Positions 1 through 5,417 of a stretch of DNA of 6,451 bases are shown here, in pieces. The number at the start of each line of letters is the position of its first letter. The first letter of the stretch is position 1. Where the stretch lies: assembly GCA_050946255.1 (NCBI GenBank), contig JBMNUL010000147.1, positions 1 to 6,451 on the forward strand, read 5' to 3'. The stretch is from JBMNUL01 sp050946255 (GTDB lineage: Bacteria > Actinomycetota > Coriobacteriia > Coriobacteriales > CADBOM01). The notes under the pieces were generated by a model, which made no database searches, was not told where the DNA came from, and was given only the letters and a program-made list of their open reading frames with translations. The translations under genes were made by a program, and so were the position numbers.

Positions 1-899
1 TGAAACATTCCGACCTCCTGTCGATCGAGGAGATTTCCAGGTTCGTGCGGATTGCCGCAGGCGAGGGAATCTCCAACATAAGGATCACCGGTGGGGAGCC
101 TCTCGTCCGCAAGGGAGTCATCGACCTGGTGCGGGAGATCAACGAGATAGACGGGATCGAATCCCTGGCCATGACCACAAACGGGTCTCTTCTGGCCCCA
201 ATGGCACAACAGCTCAAGGACGCAGGGCTATCTCGAATCAACATTTCCCTCGACACCCTTGATCCAGATCAGTTCCACATGCTCACCCGGCGTGGATCGA
301 TCGAAGATGCGATTGAGGGAATTGATGCCGCGTTGGCCGTTGGCTTCGATCCGGTTAAGATCAACTGCGTGGTGATAAAGTCTCTCGACCAGGATTTCCT
401 CGGCTTTGCAAAGCTAACCTTGGACAAGCCCTTGCATGTGAGGTTCATAGAGTTCATGCCAGTGGGATACCAAGCGGGAATCAACGATCAGGGCTGGACC
501 GAGGCGGACGTGATTCCGTCCGGGGAGCTGCGCCAGATAATCAGCGAGAGAACCTCCAAAGCCGGCCTTGGAGAGTTGGAGGCGGTCGGCGAGGACGGAA
601 AGCCTGCCGGCAATGGACCCGCCTCTTATTACAAGCTCCCCAACTCCTTGGGCACAATCGGCTTCATCTCATCCATATCCAACCATTTCTGCAAAACCTG
701 TAACAGACTGAGACTCACCCCAGACGGATATCTGAGGCCGTGCCTTTTCTCGGACGACGAATATGATGTCAAGACCGCGCTTCGCCAAGGCACCGATGAC
801 GATGTGAGGGCAGTGCTTGAAAATGCGCTTCTCAACAAGCCCGACGAGCACCATCACAAGGTGGGCACGCAGCGCAACATGTCGAAGATCGGAGGCTGA
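1..899 (+). CDS. moaA: GTP 3',8-cyclase MoaA, 3' part (5' end outside window)
   Basis: Radical-SAM enzyme of the first Moco step: it converts GTP to the 3',8-cyclo compound that MoaC then rearranges. The reading frame is open from base 3 to the TGA at 897-899. Visible motifs are the SAM-binding ITGGEPLVRKG (about 84-116), TTNGSLL, the RINISLDTLDPDQF segment, and the C-terminal 4Fe-4S ligands as C-x2-C-x13-C (codons at 690, 699 and 741) that bind the GTP-side cluster. The protein ends in Gly-Gly, the conserved MoaA tail. Compared with E. coli MoaA, about 45-50 N-terminal residues, including CxxxCxxC, lie upstream of the window. The GTG at 45 is an internal codon, because homology (KHSDLLSIEEISRF) runs upstream of it. 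moaC follows after one base, so the two are co-transcribed. No damage is seen in the visible part. Confidence 0.96.
   Translation, partial: KHSDLLSIEEISRFVRIAAGEGISNIRITGGEPLVRKGVIDLVREINEIDGIESLAMTTNGSLLAPMAQQLKDAGLSRINISLDTLDPDQFHMLTRRGSIEDAIEGIDAALAVGFDPVKINCVVIKSLDQDFLGFAKLTLDKPLHVRFIEFMPVGYQAGINDQGWTEADVIPSGELRQIISERTSKAGLGELEAVGEDGKPAGNGPASYYKLPNSLGTIGFISSISNHFCKTCNRLRLTPDGYLRPCLFSDDEYDVKTALRQGTDDDVRAVLENALLNKPDEHHHKVGTQRNMSKIGG
891..895 (+). promoter_or_regulatory. Ribosome binding site of moaC
   Basis: GGAGG sits five bases before the ATG at 901 and overlaps the last codons of moaA. It fixes the moaC start at 901. The same frame is open further upstream, to an ATG at 817, but that would overlap moaA by 83 bases and lacks family homology. 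Confidence 0.8.
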
Positions 900-900
900 A

Positions 901-1464
901 ATGAGCGACTCCAACGAGCAGATTCCAGGCGGGCTTTCCGCCGGGCACGCCGAGAACGAGGATGTTGGGAGAAGAACCCTCACCCATATCGACGAGAAGG
1001 GCGACGTGCGGATGGTCGACGTCTCCGACAAGGACGTTACCTCGAGAACCGCGATTGCAGAGGGAAGCATCCTCATGCACCCAGATACGCTAGCGATGAT
1101 CGTTGGCGGCGAGGCTGCAAAGGGAGACGTGCTCGCAACAGCGCGCGTTGCCGGAGTCATGGCGGCGAAAGCCACCTCGAGCATCATACCGATGTGCCAC
1201 CCCTTGAACATCACGAAGGCCAAGGTCGACATCGAGCCGATAGAAGAGGGCGACCGCGAGGACGGGCGCGTTGGGCTCCACATCGTGACGACCACCAAGG
1301 TGGATGGGAAAACCGGAATCGAGATGGAGGCGCTCACTGCAGCATCTGTGGCATGCCTGACCGTCTATGACATGTGCAAGGCAGTGGACCGCGGAATGGA
1401 AATAACCGACGTGAGGCTGCTCCGCAAGGAGGGTGGCCGCACCGGACTTTGGACGAGAGATTGA
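901..1464 (+). CDS. moaC: Cyclic pyranopterin monophosphate synthase MoaC
   Basis: Converts 3',8-cyclo-dihydro-GTP, made by MoaA, to cyclic pyranopterin monophosphate in the cytoplasm. The product is 187 aa. Family landmarks are LTHIDEKGDVRMVDVS (27-42), EAAKGDVLATARVAG (71-85), IPMCHPL (96-102), GKTGIEMEALTAASV (136-150) and YDMCKAVD (156-163). The residues matching E. coli K51, H77, D128 and K131 are K74, H100, D157 and K160, so the enzyme should be active. The KxGGxxG loop near the C-terminus is present as KEGGRTG. MoaC is usually about 160 aa. Here about 26 polar residues precede the conserved start, and no in-frame start codon next to the conserved LTHI replaces 901. The start is supported by GGAGG and by the one-base gap after moaA, which suggests translational coupling. 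Confidence 0.96.
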   Translation: MSDSNEQIPGGLSAGHAENEDVGRRTLTHIDEKGDVRMVDVSDKDVTSRTAIAEGSILMHPDTLAMIVGGEAAKGDVLATARVAGVMAAKATSSIIPMCHPLNITKAKVDIEPIEEGDREDGRVGLHIVTTTKVDGKTGIEMEALTAASVACLTVYDMCKAVDRGMEITDVRLLRKEGGRTGLWTRD

Positions 1465-1538
1465 CGAGACGCCAAAGCGCGAGCTCGCAGAGCCAACGAA
1501 ATCAGAAATCAACTGGATCAGCAGAGAATCGAAAGGCT

Positions 1539-1542
1539 GGAG
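1539..1542 (+). promoter_or_regulatory. Ribosome binding site of moaB
   Basis: GGAG lies five bases before the ATG at 1548. It supports that start over in-frame positions further upstream, which lie inside moaC and encode low-complexity sequence with no MoaB similarity. Confidence 0.65.
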
Positions 1543-1547
1543 ACGAA

Positions 1548-2021
1548 ATGAACATCAGGTTTGCCATCATCACTTGCTCGGATACGAGAAGTTTCGAGGA
1601 GGACACCGCCGGCGCCGCCCTTGAAGAGCTGATCAGGGAGAACGGTTGGGAAGTCGCCAGCCACGTGGTTGTGAAAGACGAGCGCGACAAGATCGGCGAG
1701 GCGATCATCGATGCATGCGACAACGTCGATGCCGACATCGTGCTGACCTGCGGCGGAAGCGGACTTTCCCTTAGGGATGTGACCCCAGAGGCCACGATGG
1801 ACGTATGCGAGAGGAACGTCCCGGGAGTTGCCGAGGCCATGCGCGCATATTCGTTGAAGATCACCGGGAGGGCAATGCTGTCAAGAGCCCTCTGCATGCA
1901 GAGGGGCCGTCATCTGGTGGTCAATTTCCCCGGGAGCCTAAAGGCCGCCAAGGAGAACTGGGCGGGAATCTACGAGCAGTTCGAGCACGCCACGAGCATG
2001 ATGGCCGGAGAGGGTCACTAA
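1548..2021 (+). CDS. moaB: MoaB/MogA-type molybdopterin adenylyltransferase
   Basis: Member of the MoaB/Mog family, which adenylylates molybdopterin with MgATP so that MoeA can insert molybdate. The product is 157 aa, a normal length for a stand-alone domain. The start FAIITCSDTRSFEEDTAG (5-22) is the family's first strand and loop. The nucleotide/pterin motif is TCGGSGLSLRDVTPEAT (67-83), and the FPGS turn is at 127-130. D44 and D77 are at the places of the aspartates important in E. coli MogA. The family motif is normally GGTG; here Thr is Ser (S71), a mild change. The gene follows moaC by 83 bases without a visible terminator, so it is probably the third gene of the operon. MoaB and MogA are hard to tell apart from sequence alone. 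I use moaB because the protein is short and sits next to moaC; the biochemical role would be the same. Confidence 0.9.
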   Translation: MNIRFAIITCSDTRSFEEDTAGAALEELIRENGWEVASHVVVKDERDKIGEAIIDACDNVDADIVLTCGGSGLSLRDVTPEATMDVCERNVPGVAEAMRAYSLKITGRAMLSRALCMQRGRHLVVNFPGSLKAAKENWAGIYEQFEHATSMMAGEGH

Positions 2022-2058
2022 CGGGCTCTCCCCGAGGGGAATCTCCTCCTCATGCGCC

Positions 2059-2064
2059 TATAAT
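2059..2064 (+). promoter_or_regulatory. Candidate -10 box upstream of the PPK2 gene
   Basis: A perfect TATAAT lies 106 bases before the PPK2 start, in the 149-base spacer after moaB. No TTGACA-like -35 is found at 16-18 bases upstream, so the call rests on the -10 alone. Transcription would start near 2071 and give a leader of about 100 bases, containing the inverted repeat GCCAC/GTGGC (2089-2093 and 2106-2110). The spacer also holds a possible weak hairpin at 2034-2051 (six pairs, one G-U, six-base loop) without a T-run, so I see no convincing terminator for the moa operon. Confidence 0.4.
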
Positions 2065-2154
2065 GGTTCGAAACGAAAGCTTTAGATAGCCACGTGAGGC
2101 TCATTGTGGCATTCGAGAACTATTTCGGCTTTTGAAACTAAATTCTCACAGCAC

Positions 2155-2162
2155 AGGAGAGG
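2155..2162 (+). promoter_or_regulatory. Ribosome binding site of the PPK2 gene
   Basis: AGGAGAGG is a strong Shine-Dalgarno sequence eight bases before the ATG at 2171. It decides that start over the in-frame TTG at 2132, which has no such site and would place this sequence inside the coding region. Confidence 0.85.
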
Positions 2163-2170
2163 AAGCCAAC

Positions 2171-3832
2171 ATGTTCGAACAGGTCAACCTCGACGAGAAG
2201 ACCGACAAGGAATATTACAAGGAAAAGCATGGTCCTCTGCTTGACAAACTGGTGGTTCTACAGCAGCAAGCCCAAGAGAAAGGCCTCGGCGTGGTGGTGC
2301 TCTTCGAGGGATGGAAGGGCGCTGGCAAGGGAAGCCGGATTGGCGATCTGGTCTACAAGCTCGACGCACGAGTGACCAACGTTCACAGCCTCTCATCCCC
2401 AGAGGAGAACAAGGAAAGGGAGTTCGCCGAGGAGAATCGCGATGTCACTGGAATGCACCCGATGCTCCAGGAGTTCTGGCAGGCTCTCGGGCCCAGGGGC
2501 AACATGACTATCTTCGACCGTGGGTGGTATACCTCCACCGTCCGCAGGTCCATATACACGGACACCTCCAACAGGCTTCTCGCCTATGCCGCAGAGATTG
2601 AAGATTTCGAGCGCCAGCTCGTGAAGGATGGGTACATCGTCGTCAAGTTCTTCATACACATCAGCAAGAAGACTCAGAAAAACCGCCTCAAGGAGCTCCG
2701 CGACAACCCCGACACCGCATGGCGCGTCACCGACTACGACCTCAAGCTCGCCAAGGACTATGACACGTTCTACGAGGCCTTCGACACCTCGCTCCGGGCA
2801 ACCGATTTTGATTTTGCCCACTGGACCCTCGTCAACGGCGAGGACAAGAGAACCGCAAACCTCTTGATAGCACAGGTTCTCGTGGACAGGATCGAGCGAG
2901 CACTCGCCAAGGAGAAAGACCCCGAGGCCGAAGCCGCTGCGGCAGCTGCTGCTGCAAACAGCGCCAAGACGATAGTGGAGGGTGCCTCCTCCGGAGACCA
3001 GCGCAACAGGAGCGCCGAGGAGATCGCCGCAGTTTTGGAGAAGTCCCGGCAGAAGGCTGAGGAGCAATCCAGGCTCGCCCCGCTGCATTCACGCTTCACC
3101 ATCGCACCAAATCCACCTCGCATCGAGGACATCGACCACACTCTCACGCTCTCGCGCGAGGAATACGACAAGCGAAAAGAAGAGCTGCAGGACAAGCTCT
3201 ACATAAACGAAACCAGAATGTACCGCGCTCGAATTCCCCTCATGATCGTATACGAGGGAGATGATGCAGCCGGAAAAGGCGGTAACATCAAGCGTGTCGC
3301 GCAGGGACTGGACGCCAGGGCCTACACCGTGTTCCCAAGCCCGGCGCCCACGAAGCCGGAGCTCATGCACCCGTTCCTGTGGAGATATTGGACGCGTCTC
3401 CCCAAGGCTGGCCATGTGGGAATCTACGACCGAAGCTGGTATGGGCGCGTGCTAGTAGAGCGTGTGGAGGGCTTCGCCTCTCCAGACGAATGGGGACGTG
3501 CTTACGACGAGATCAACGGCTTCGAGTACGACTTGCAGCAATGGGGAGCAATTCTGTTGAAGTTCTGGGTCTCCGTCTCCTCAGAGGAACAGCTCCGTCG
3601 CTTCGAGGAGCGTGAGACCACGCCGTCGAAGCAGTGGAAGATCACCGACGAGGATTGGCGCAACCGCGACAAGGCTCCCCAGTATGCAGCTGCGGCAAAC
3701 GACATGTTCAGGCTCACTTCCACAGAATATGCCCCCTGGCATGTCCTGGAATCAGACGATAAGCTCTATGCGCGCATCAAGGGTCTCGAAATCATCAACG
3801 ATGCAATCGAGAAGCGCCTGAAGAGTCTCTGA
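2171..3832 (+). CDS. Two-domain PPK2, probable polyphosphate:AMP phosphotransferase
   Basis: Cytoplasmic kinase predicted to move phosphate from polyphosphate onto a nucleotide. Fused two-domain (class II) PPK2s act mainly on AMP, making ADP. The product is 553 aa. Domain 1 (about 1-240) has the P-loop EGWKGAGKG (46-54, K53) and FDRGWY (115-120). A charged, alanine-rich linker (about 245-305, with an Ala run near 254-261) leads to domain 2 (about 305-553), with the P-loop EGDDAAGKGG (362-371, K369) and YDRSWYGRV (419-427). Domain 2 keeps the canonical D-x-x-G-K and DRSWYGR residues. Domain 1 lacks the Walker A aspartate (Lys at 49) and the DRSWY serine (Gly at 118), as expected for a supporting domain. 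It is longer than well-known members (about 475-500 aa), largely because of the linker. It is probably transcribed separately from the moa genes. Exact nucleotide specificity (AMP, GMP or others) cannot be read from sequence. Confidence 0.92.
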   Translation: MFEQVNLDEKTDKEYYKEKHGPLLDKLVVLQQQAQEKGLGVVVLFEGWKGAGKGSRIGDLVYKLDARVTNVHSLSSPEENKEREFAEENRDVTGMHPMLQEFWQALGPRGNMTIFDRGWYTSTVRRSIYTDTSNRLLAYAAEIEDFERQLVKDGYIVVKFFIHISKKTQKNRLKELRDNPDTAWRVTDYDLKLAKDYDTFYEAFDTSLRATDFDFAHWTLVNGEDKRTANLLIAQVLVDRIERALAKEKDPEAEAAAAAAAANSAKTIVEGASSGDQRNRSAEEIAAVLEKSRQKAEEQSRLAPLHSRFTIAPNPPRIEDIDHTLTLSREEYDKRKEELQDKLYINETRMYRARIPLMIVYEGDDAAGKGGNIKRVAQGLDARAYTVFPSPAPTKPELMHPFLWRYWTRLPKAGHVGIYDRSWYGRVLVERVEGFASPDEWGRAYDEINGFEYDLQQWGAILLKFWVSVSSEEQLRRFEERETTPSKQWKITDEDWRNRDKAPQYAAAANDMFRLTSTEYAPWHVLESDDKLYARIKGLEIINDAIEKRLKSL

Positions 3833-3851
3833 TCGGTCTGCGCCAGTTGGT

Positions 3852-4000
3852 GACGCTAACCCTCGGTCGCAGGTAATACTTTCTGCTATTCAGCCAGAGG
3901 GACCTCTCGACGACGTTAACCCGCGGCCACAGGAAAAGCTGTCTGCGATGCCGTCAGGGGATACCCTCGATGACGCTATCCCACGGTCACGGGAACCACT
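3852..4000. repeat. Degenerate tandem repeat with exact 60-base period, in a gene-free stretch
   Basis: Three copies begin with GACGCTAAC (3852), GACGTTAAC (3912) and GACGCTATC (3972), exactly 60 bases apart. Copies 1 and 2 match at 42 of 60 positions by hand count with no gap. Copy 3 is similar only for about its first 30 bases, after which likeness fades. Shared core: GACGYTAWCCCNCGGYCRC. Frame +3 is open from 3822 to the TGA at 4074-4076 and reads the copies as 20-residue units: DANPRSQVIL..., DVNPRPQEKL..., DAIPRSREPL. There is no start codon before an ATG at 3948 and no ribosome binding site, so I do not call a gene. The stretch 3833-4080 holds nothing else I recognise and no good terminator for the PPK2 gene. 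It could be a gene remnant, a decayed minisatellite or a set of binding sites. Confidence 0.7.
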
Positions 4001-4080
4001 GGAGTTTCGCTGTGCTGGCTTTCGCTGGCTGCGCCGGTCATTGATTGCCCCGCTGATAATCAGCCCGGCTATTTGATTTT

Positions 4081-4089
4081 TGATAGAAT
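4081..4089 (+). promoter_or_regulatory. Extended -10 promoter of the exported-protein gene
   Basis: TGATAGAAT is a TG-N-TATAAT-like extended -10 with one mismatch in the hexamer. There is no good -35 hexamer at 16-18 bases, which extended -10 promoters do not strictly need. Predicted transcription start is near 4096, giving a leader of about 50 bases to the ATG at 4146. Confidence 0.5.
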
Positions 4090-4118
4090 TCCCCATGGGT
4101 GGAAAATCGCAATTTGAC

Positions 4119-4128
4119 TTCACGTGAA
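4119..4128. promoter_or_regulatory. 10-base perfect palindrome, possible operator
   Basis: TTCACGTGAA is its own reverse complement and lies about 23 bases after the predicted transcription start and 17 bases before the ATG at 4146. This is a fitting place for a dimeric repressor to bind. No specific regulator is recognised. A second, shorter palindrome, CCCATGGG, is at 4092-4099. Confidence 0.35.
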
Positions 4129-4135
4129 ACATCAT

Positions 4136-4141
4136 GGGGGA
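4136..4141 (+). promoter_or_regulatory. Ribosome binding site deciding start 4146
   Basis: GGGGGA lies four bases before the ATG at 4146 and overlaps an in-frame ATG at 4134. That upstream ATG has no purine-rich site before it, so 4146 (MKKMLSIM...) is preferred. It also gives a typical signal peptide with two lysines at the front. Confidence 0.65.
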
Positions 4142-4145
4142 TTTC

Positions 4146-5231
4146 ATGAAGAAGATGCTCTCAATAATGGCAGCCGTGGTTTTCTTGGCGTTTGTAGCAT
4201 TTGCCTCATTCGGGTGCACGACTACCCCCGCCAACTCCACAGCTTTCGACATGCTCTCCAAGGCCATGGACAGCATGTCTGGGTCGAATTACATAGCGTT
4301 TACAGATGGCTCGTACTCGTTTTCGACTTCTGGATATATGGATATAAACAAATACGATGACGACTACACCAACGATGCCATCGAGGGAGGTTTTAGCGGC
4401 GCAATTCTCAAGGGGTCCGAAGACCCTGCGGATCTTCAACTTGCCATCAACCTCACAACGTCAGGCTACACCTCCTATGGAGACTCCGACTCTGACTCCA
4501 CGCAATATACCTTGGGCGTTTACGTCAAGGACCAGTATCTTTACATCGACGTAGGGGACGGTTCCAATGATAAAGTGAAGGTTTCGCTGGAAGAACTCGA
4601 AACCAGCCTCGACAGCAGCGACCAGACCCTGGATGCCGATCAAGAAGCCGAAATGCTAGACAGGATCAATGCCACACTGAAAAACAGCGTGACCAGCGCC
4701 ACTGTTGACGGATCCAACATCACTTTGGAGATAGATGCCAGGCGTTTCATTGGAGGAATATTCATGTTAAGCAAGCTCGAAAGTGGAGAATCCGTAAGTG
4801 ATGCAGGAGAAGAATACAAGGAGTTCATTGCCTACATTCCGGAGAGCAGCGTCACGGTTGCCGTTTCGTTGTCAGAAGACTACAAGATCACATCCCTTGA
4901 GGTCTCGAGCTCCACTACTATCGATTATTCAGGTGCACTCTACAATTCGATAACGGGCGACGACACCTTCTCCCAATTTGGAGGTCTTGGGGATGATTCC
5001 GAGAGCCTCGGTTTGGACTACACCGTGAACGCGGAGTTCACCATCAAAGGAATCTCCTATGGGGAAACGGGGGAAATTGATTTCCCGGACTTCTCTGACT
5101 ACGAGGACATAACATCTTATTTCAATTCCTTCAGCGACCAGCTCAACACTGATGATGGAGGTTCGGGAACCGATTACGACCTCAACGAGACAAACACCGA
5201 TAAGTCACTCGACTATGAGGAATCCTTCTAG
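4146..5231 (+). CDS. Acidic exported protein, putative lipoprotein, family not recognised
   Basis: The product is 361 aa. The N-terminus MKKMLSIMAAVVFLAFVAFA is a clear export signal: two lysines, then a hydrophobic stretch to about residue 22, followed by GCTTTP with Cys24. The residues before the cysteine are S-F-G. Gly at -1 fits a lipobox, but Ser at -3 instead of Leu/Val/Ile is poor, so lipid attachment is uncertain. The mature part is rich in Asp, Ser, Thr and Glu, with alternating strand-like segments (TLGVYVKDQYLYIDV, SVTVAVSLSEDYKITSLEV, VNAEFTIKGISYGE) around a helical piece near 165-180, and an acidic C-terminal tail. Such a make-up recalls LolA/LppX-like or similar surface lipoproteins that bind lipids or ligands, but I could not assign a family and claim no function. 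Four sampled 60-base lines give about 48% G+C, well below the neighbours. It has its own promoter and is convergent with the wall-binding gene. Confidence 0.8.
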   Translation: MKKMLSIMAAVVFLAFVAFASFGCTTTPANSTAFDMLSKAMDSMSGSNYIAFTDGSYSFSTSGYMDINKYDDDYTNDAIEGGFSGAILKGSEDPADLQLAINLTTSGYTSYGDSDSDSTQYTLGVYVKDQYLYIDVGDGSNDKVKVSLEELETSLDSSDQTLDADQEAEMLDRINATLKNSVTSATVDGSNITLEIDARRFIGGIFMLSKLESGESVSDAGEEYKEFIAYIPESSVTVAVSLSEDYKITSLEVSSSTTIDYSGALYNSITGDDTFSQFGGLGDDSESLGLDYTVNAEFTIKGISYGETGEIDFPDFSDYEDITSYFNSFSDQLNTDDGGSGTDYDLNETNTDKSLDYEESF

Positions 5232-5247
5232 AAAGTCTCGCTCTGAA

Positions 5248-5288
5248 TAGCAAGAGGCCCCATCTTCAAATATGGGCACACTTTGCTA
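5248..5288. other. Bipartite hairpin after the exported-protein gene
   Basis: TAGCAA (5248-5253) pairs with TTGCTA (5283-5288). Inside it, CCCAT (5259-5263) pairs with ATGGG (5272-5276) around an eight-base loop. The two stems are separated by a 5x6 internal loop. It begins 16 bases after the stop codon. No T-run follows, so it is a weak terminator at best; it may protect the mRNA end or be a decayed copy of the next hairpin. Confidence 0.4.
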
Positions 5289-5322
5289 CGTGTCATCACC
5301 ATCGTCCCCCCTATACAAGCAA

Positions 5323-5364
5323 TGCAAGAGGCCGCACCCCAAAGGGGCACGGCCTCGATTTGCA
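5323..5364. terminator. Terminator between convergent genes, possibly bidirectional
   Basis: GAGGCCG (5328-5334) pairs with CGGCCTC (5350-5356), and CCCC (5337-5340) pairs with GGGG (5344-5347) around an AAA loop, with a CA/CA internal loop between them. TGCAA (5323-5327) and TTGCA (5360-5364) extend the base past a GAT bulge. On the plus strand GGTCTTTTCC follows, a short T-rich tail. On the minus strand the tail is less T-rich. The position between two convergent stop codons supports the call, and it may serve both genes. Confidence 0.8.
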
Positions 5365-5417
5365 GGTCTTTTCCCTAGCGGGAGGCGTTGCCCTCCAGCC
5401 GGGATATCTCCTAGAAA

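Larger units (their letters stand above)
4087..4143 (+). promoter_or_regulatory. Inverted repeat that could sequester the ribosome binding site
   Basis: Bases 4087-4097 (AATTCCCCATG) can pair with 4133-4143 (CATGGGGGATT) over 11 consecutive pairs, one of them G-U. The loop is 35 bases. The right arm contains the Shine-Dalgarno sequence GGGGGA (4136-4141) of the gene starting at 4146. The left arm overlaps the -10 box and ends near the predicted transcription start. Only RNA begun upstream would therefore carry the whole stem. A role is inferred, not shown. Confidence 0.45.

Noticed and set aside
669..1337. Long open frame (222 codons) on the minus strand across moaA and moaC
   Set aside because: It lies opposite two well-supported genes, has no family signal, and is a by-product of GC-rich codon use.
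2034..2051. Hairpin after moaB as operon terminator
   Set aside because: Six pairs including one G-U, a six-base loop and no T-run: too weak to call.
2042..2160. TCTCCT (2042-2047) pairing with the PPK2 ribosome binding site
   Set aside because: Only six pairs, and the left part lies upstream of the transcription start predicted from the TATAAT box.
2132..2170. TTG start that would add 13 residues to PPK2
   Set aside because: The strong AGGAGAGG before the ATG at 2171 would then be coding, and TTG has no site of its own.
2393..3088. Open frame of 231 codons on the minus strand within the PPK2 gene
   Set aside because: It is antisense to conserved PPK2 sequence, its product has no recognisable motif, and I see no promoter or ribosome binding site for it.
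3896..3907. AGAGGGACCTCT as a hairpin terminator for the PPK2 gene
   Set aside because: Only four or five pairs with a tiny loop and no T-run, and it lies inside the 60-base repeat.
3890..4276. Minus-strand open frame of 128 codons across the repeat region and the start of the exported-protein gene
   Set aside because: It runs antisense into the signal-peptide region and shows repeats only because 60 is a multiple of three. I see no family signal.
5381..5396. GGAGG/CCTCC hairpin close to the end of the wall-binding gene
   Set aside because: Five-pair stem without a T-run on either strand. The larger hairpin at 5323-5364 explains termination better.
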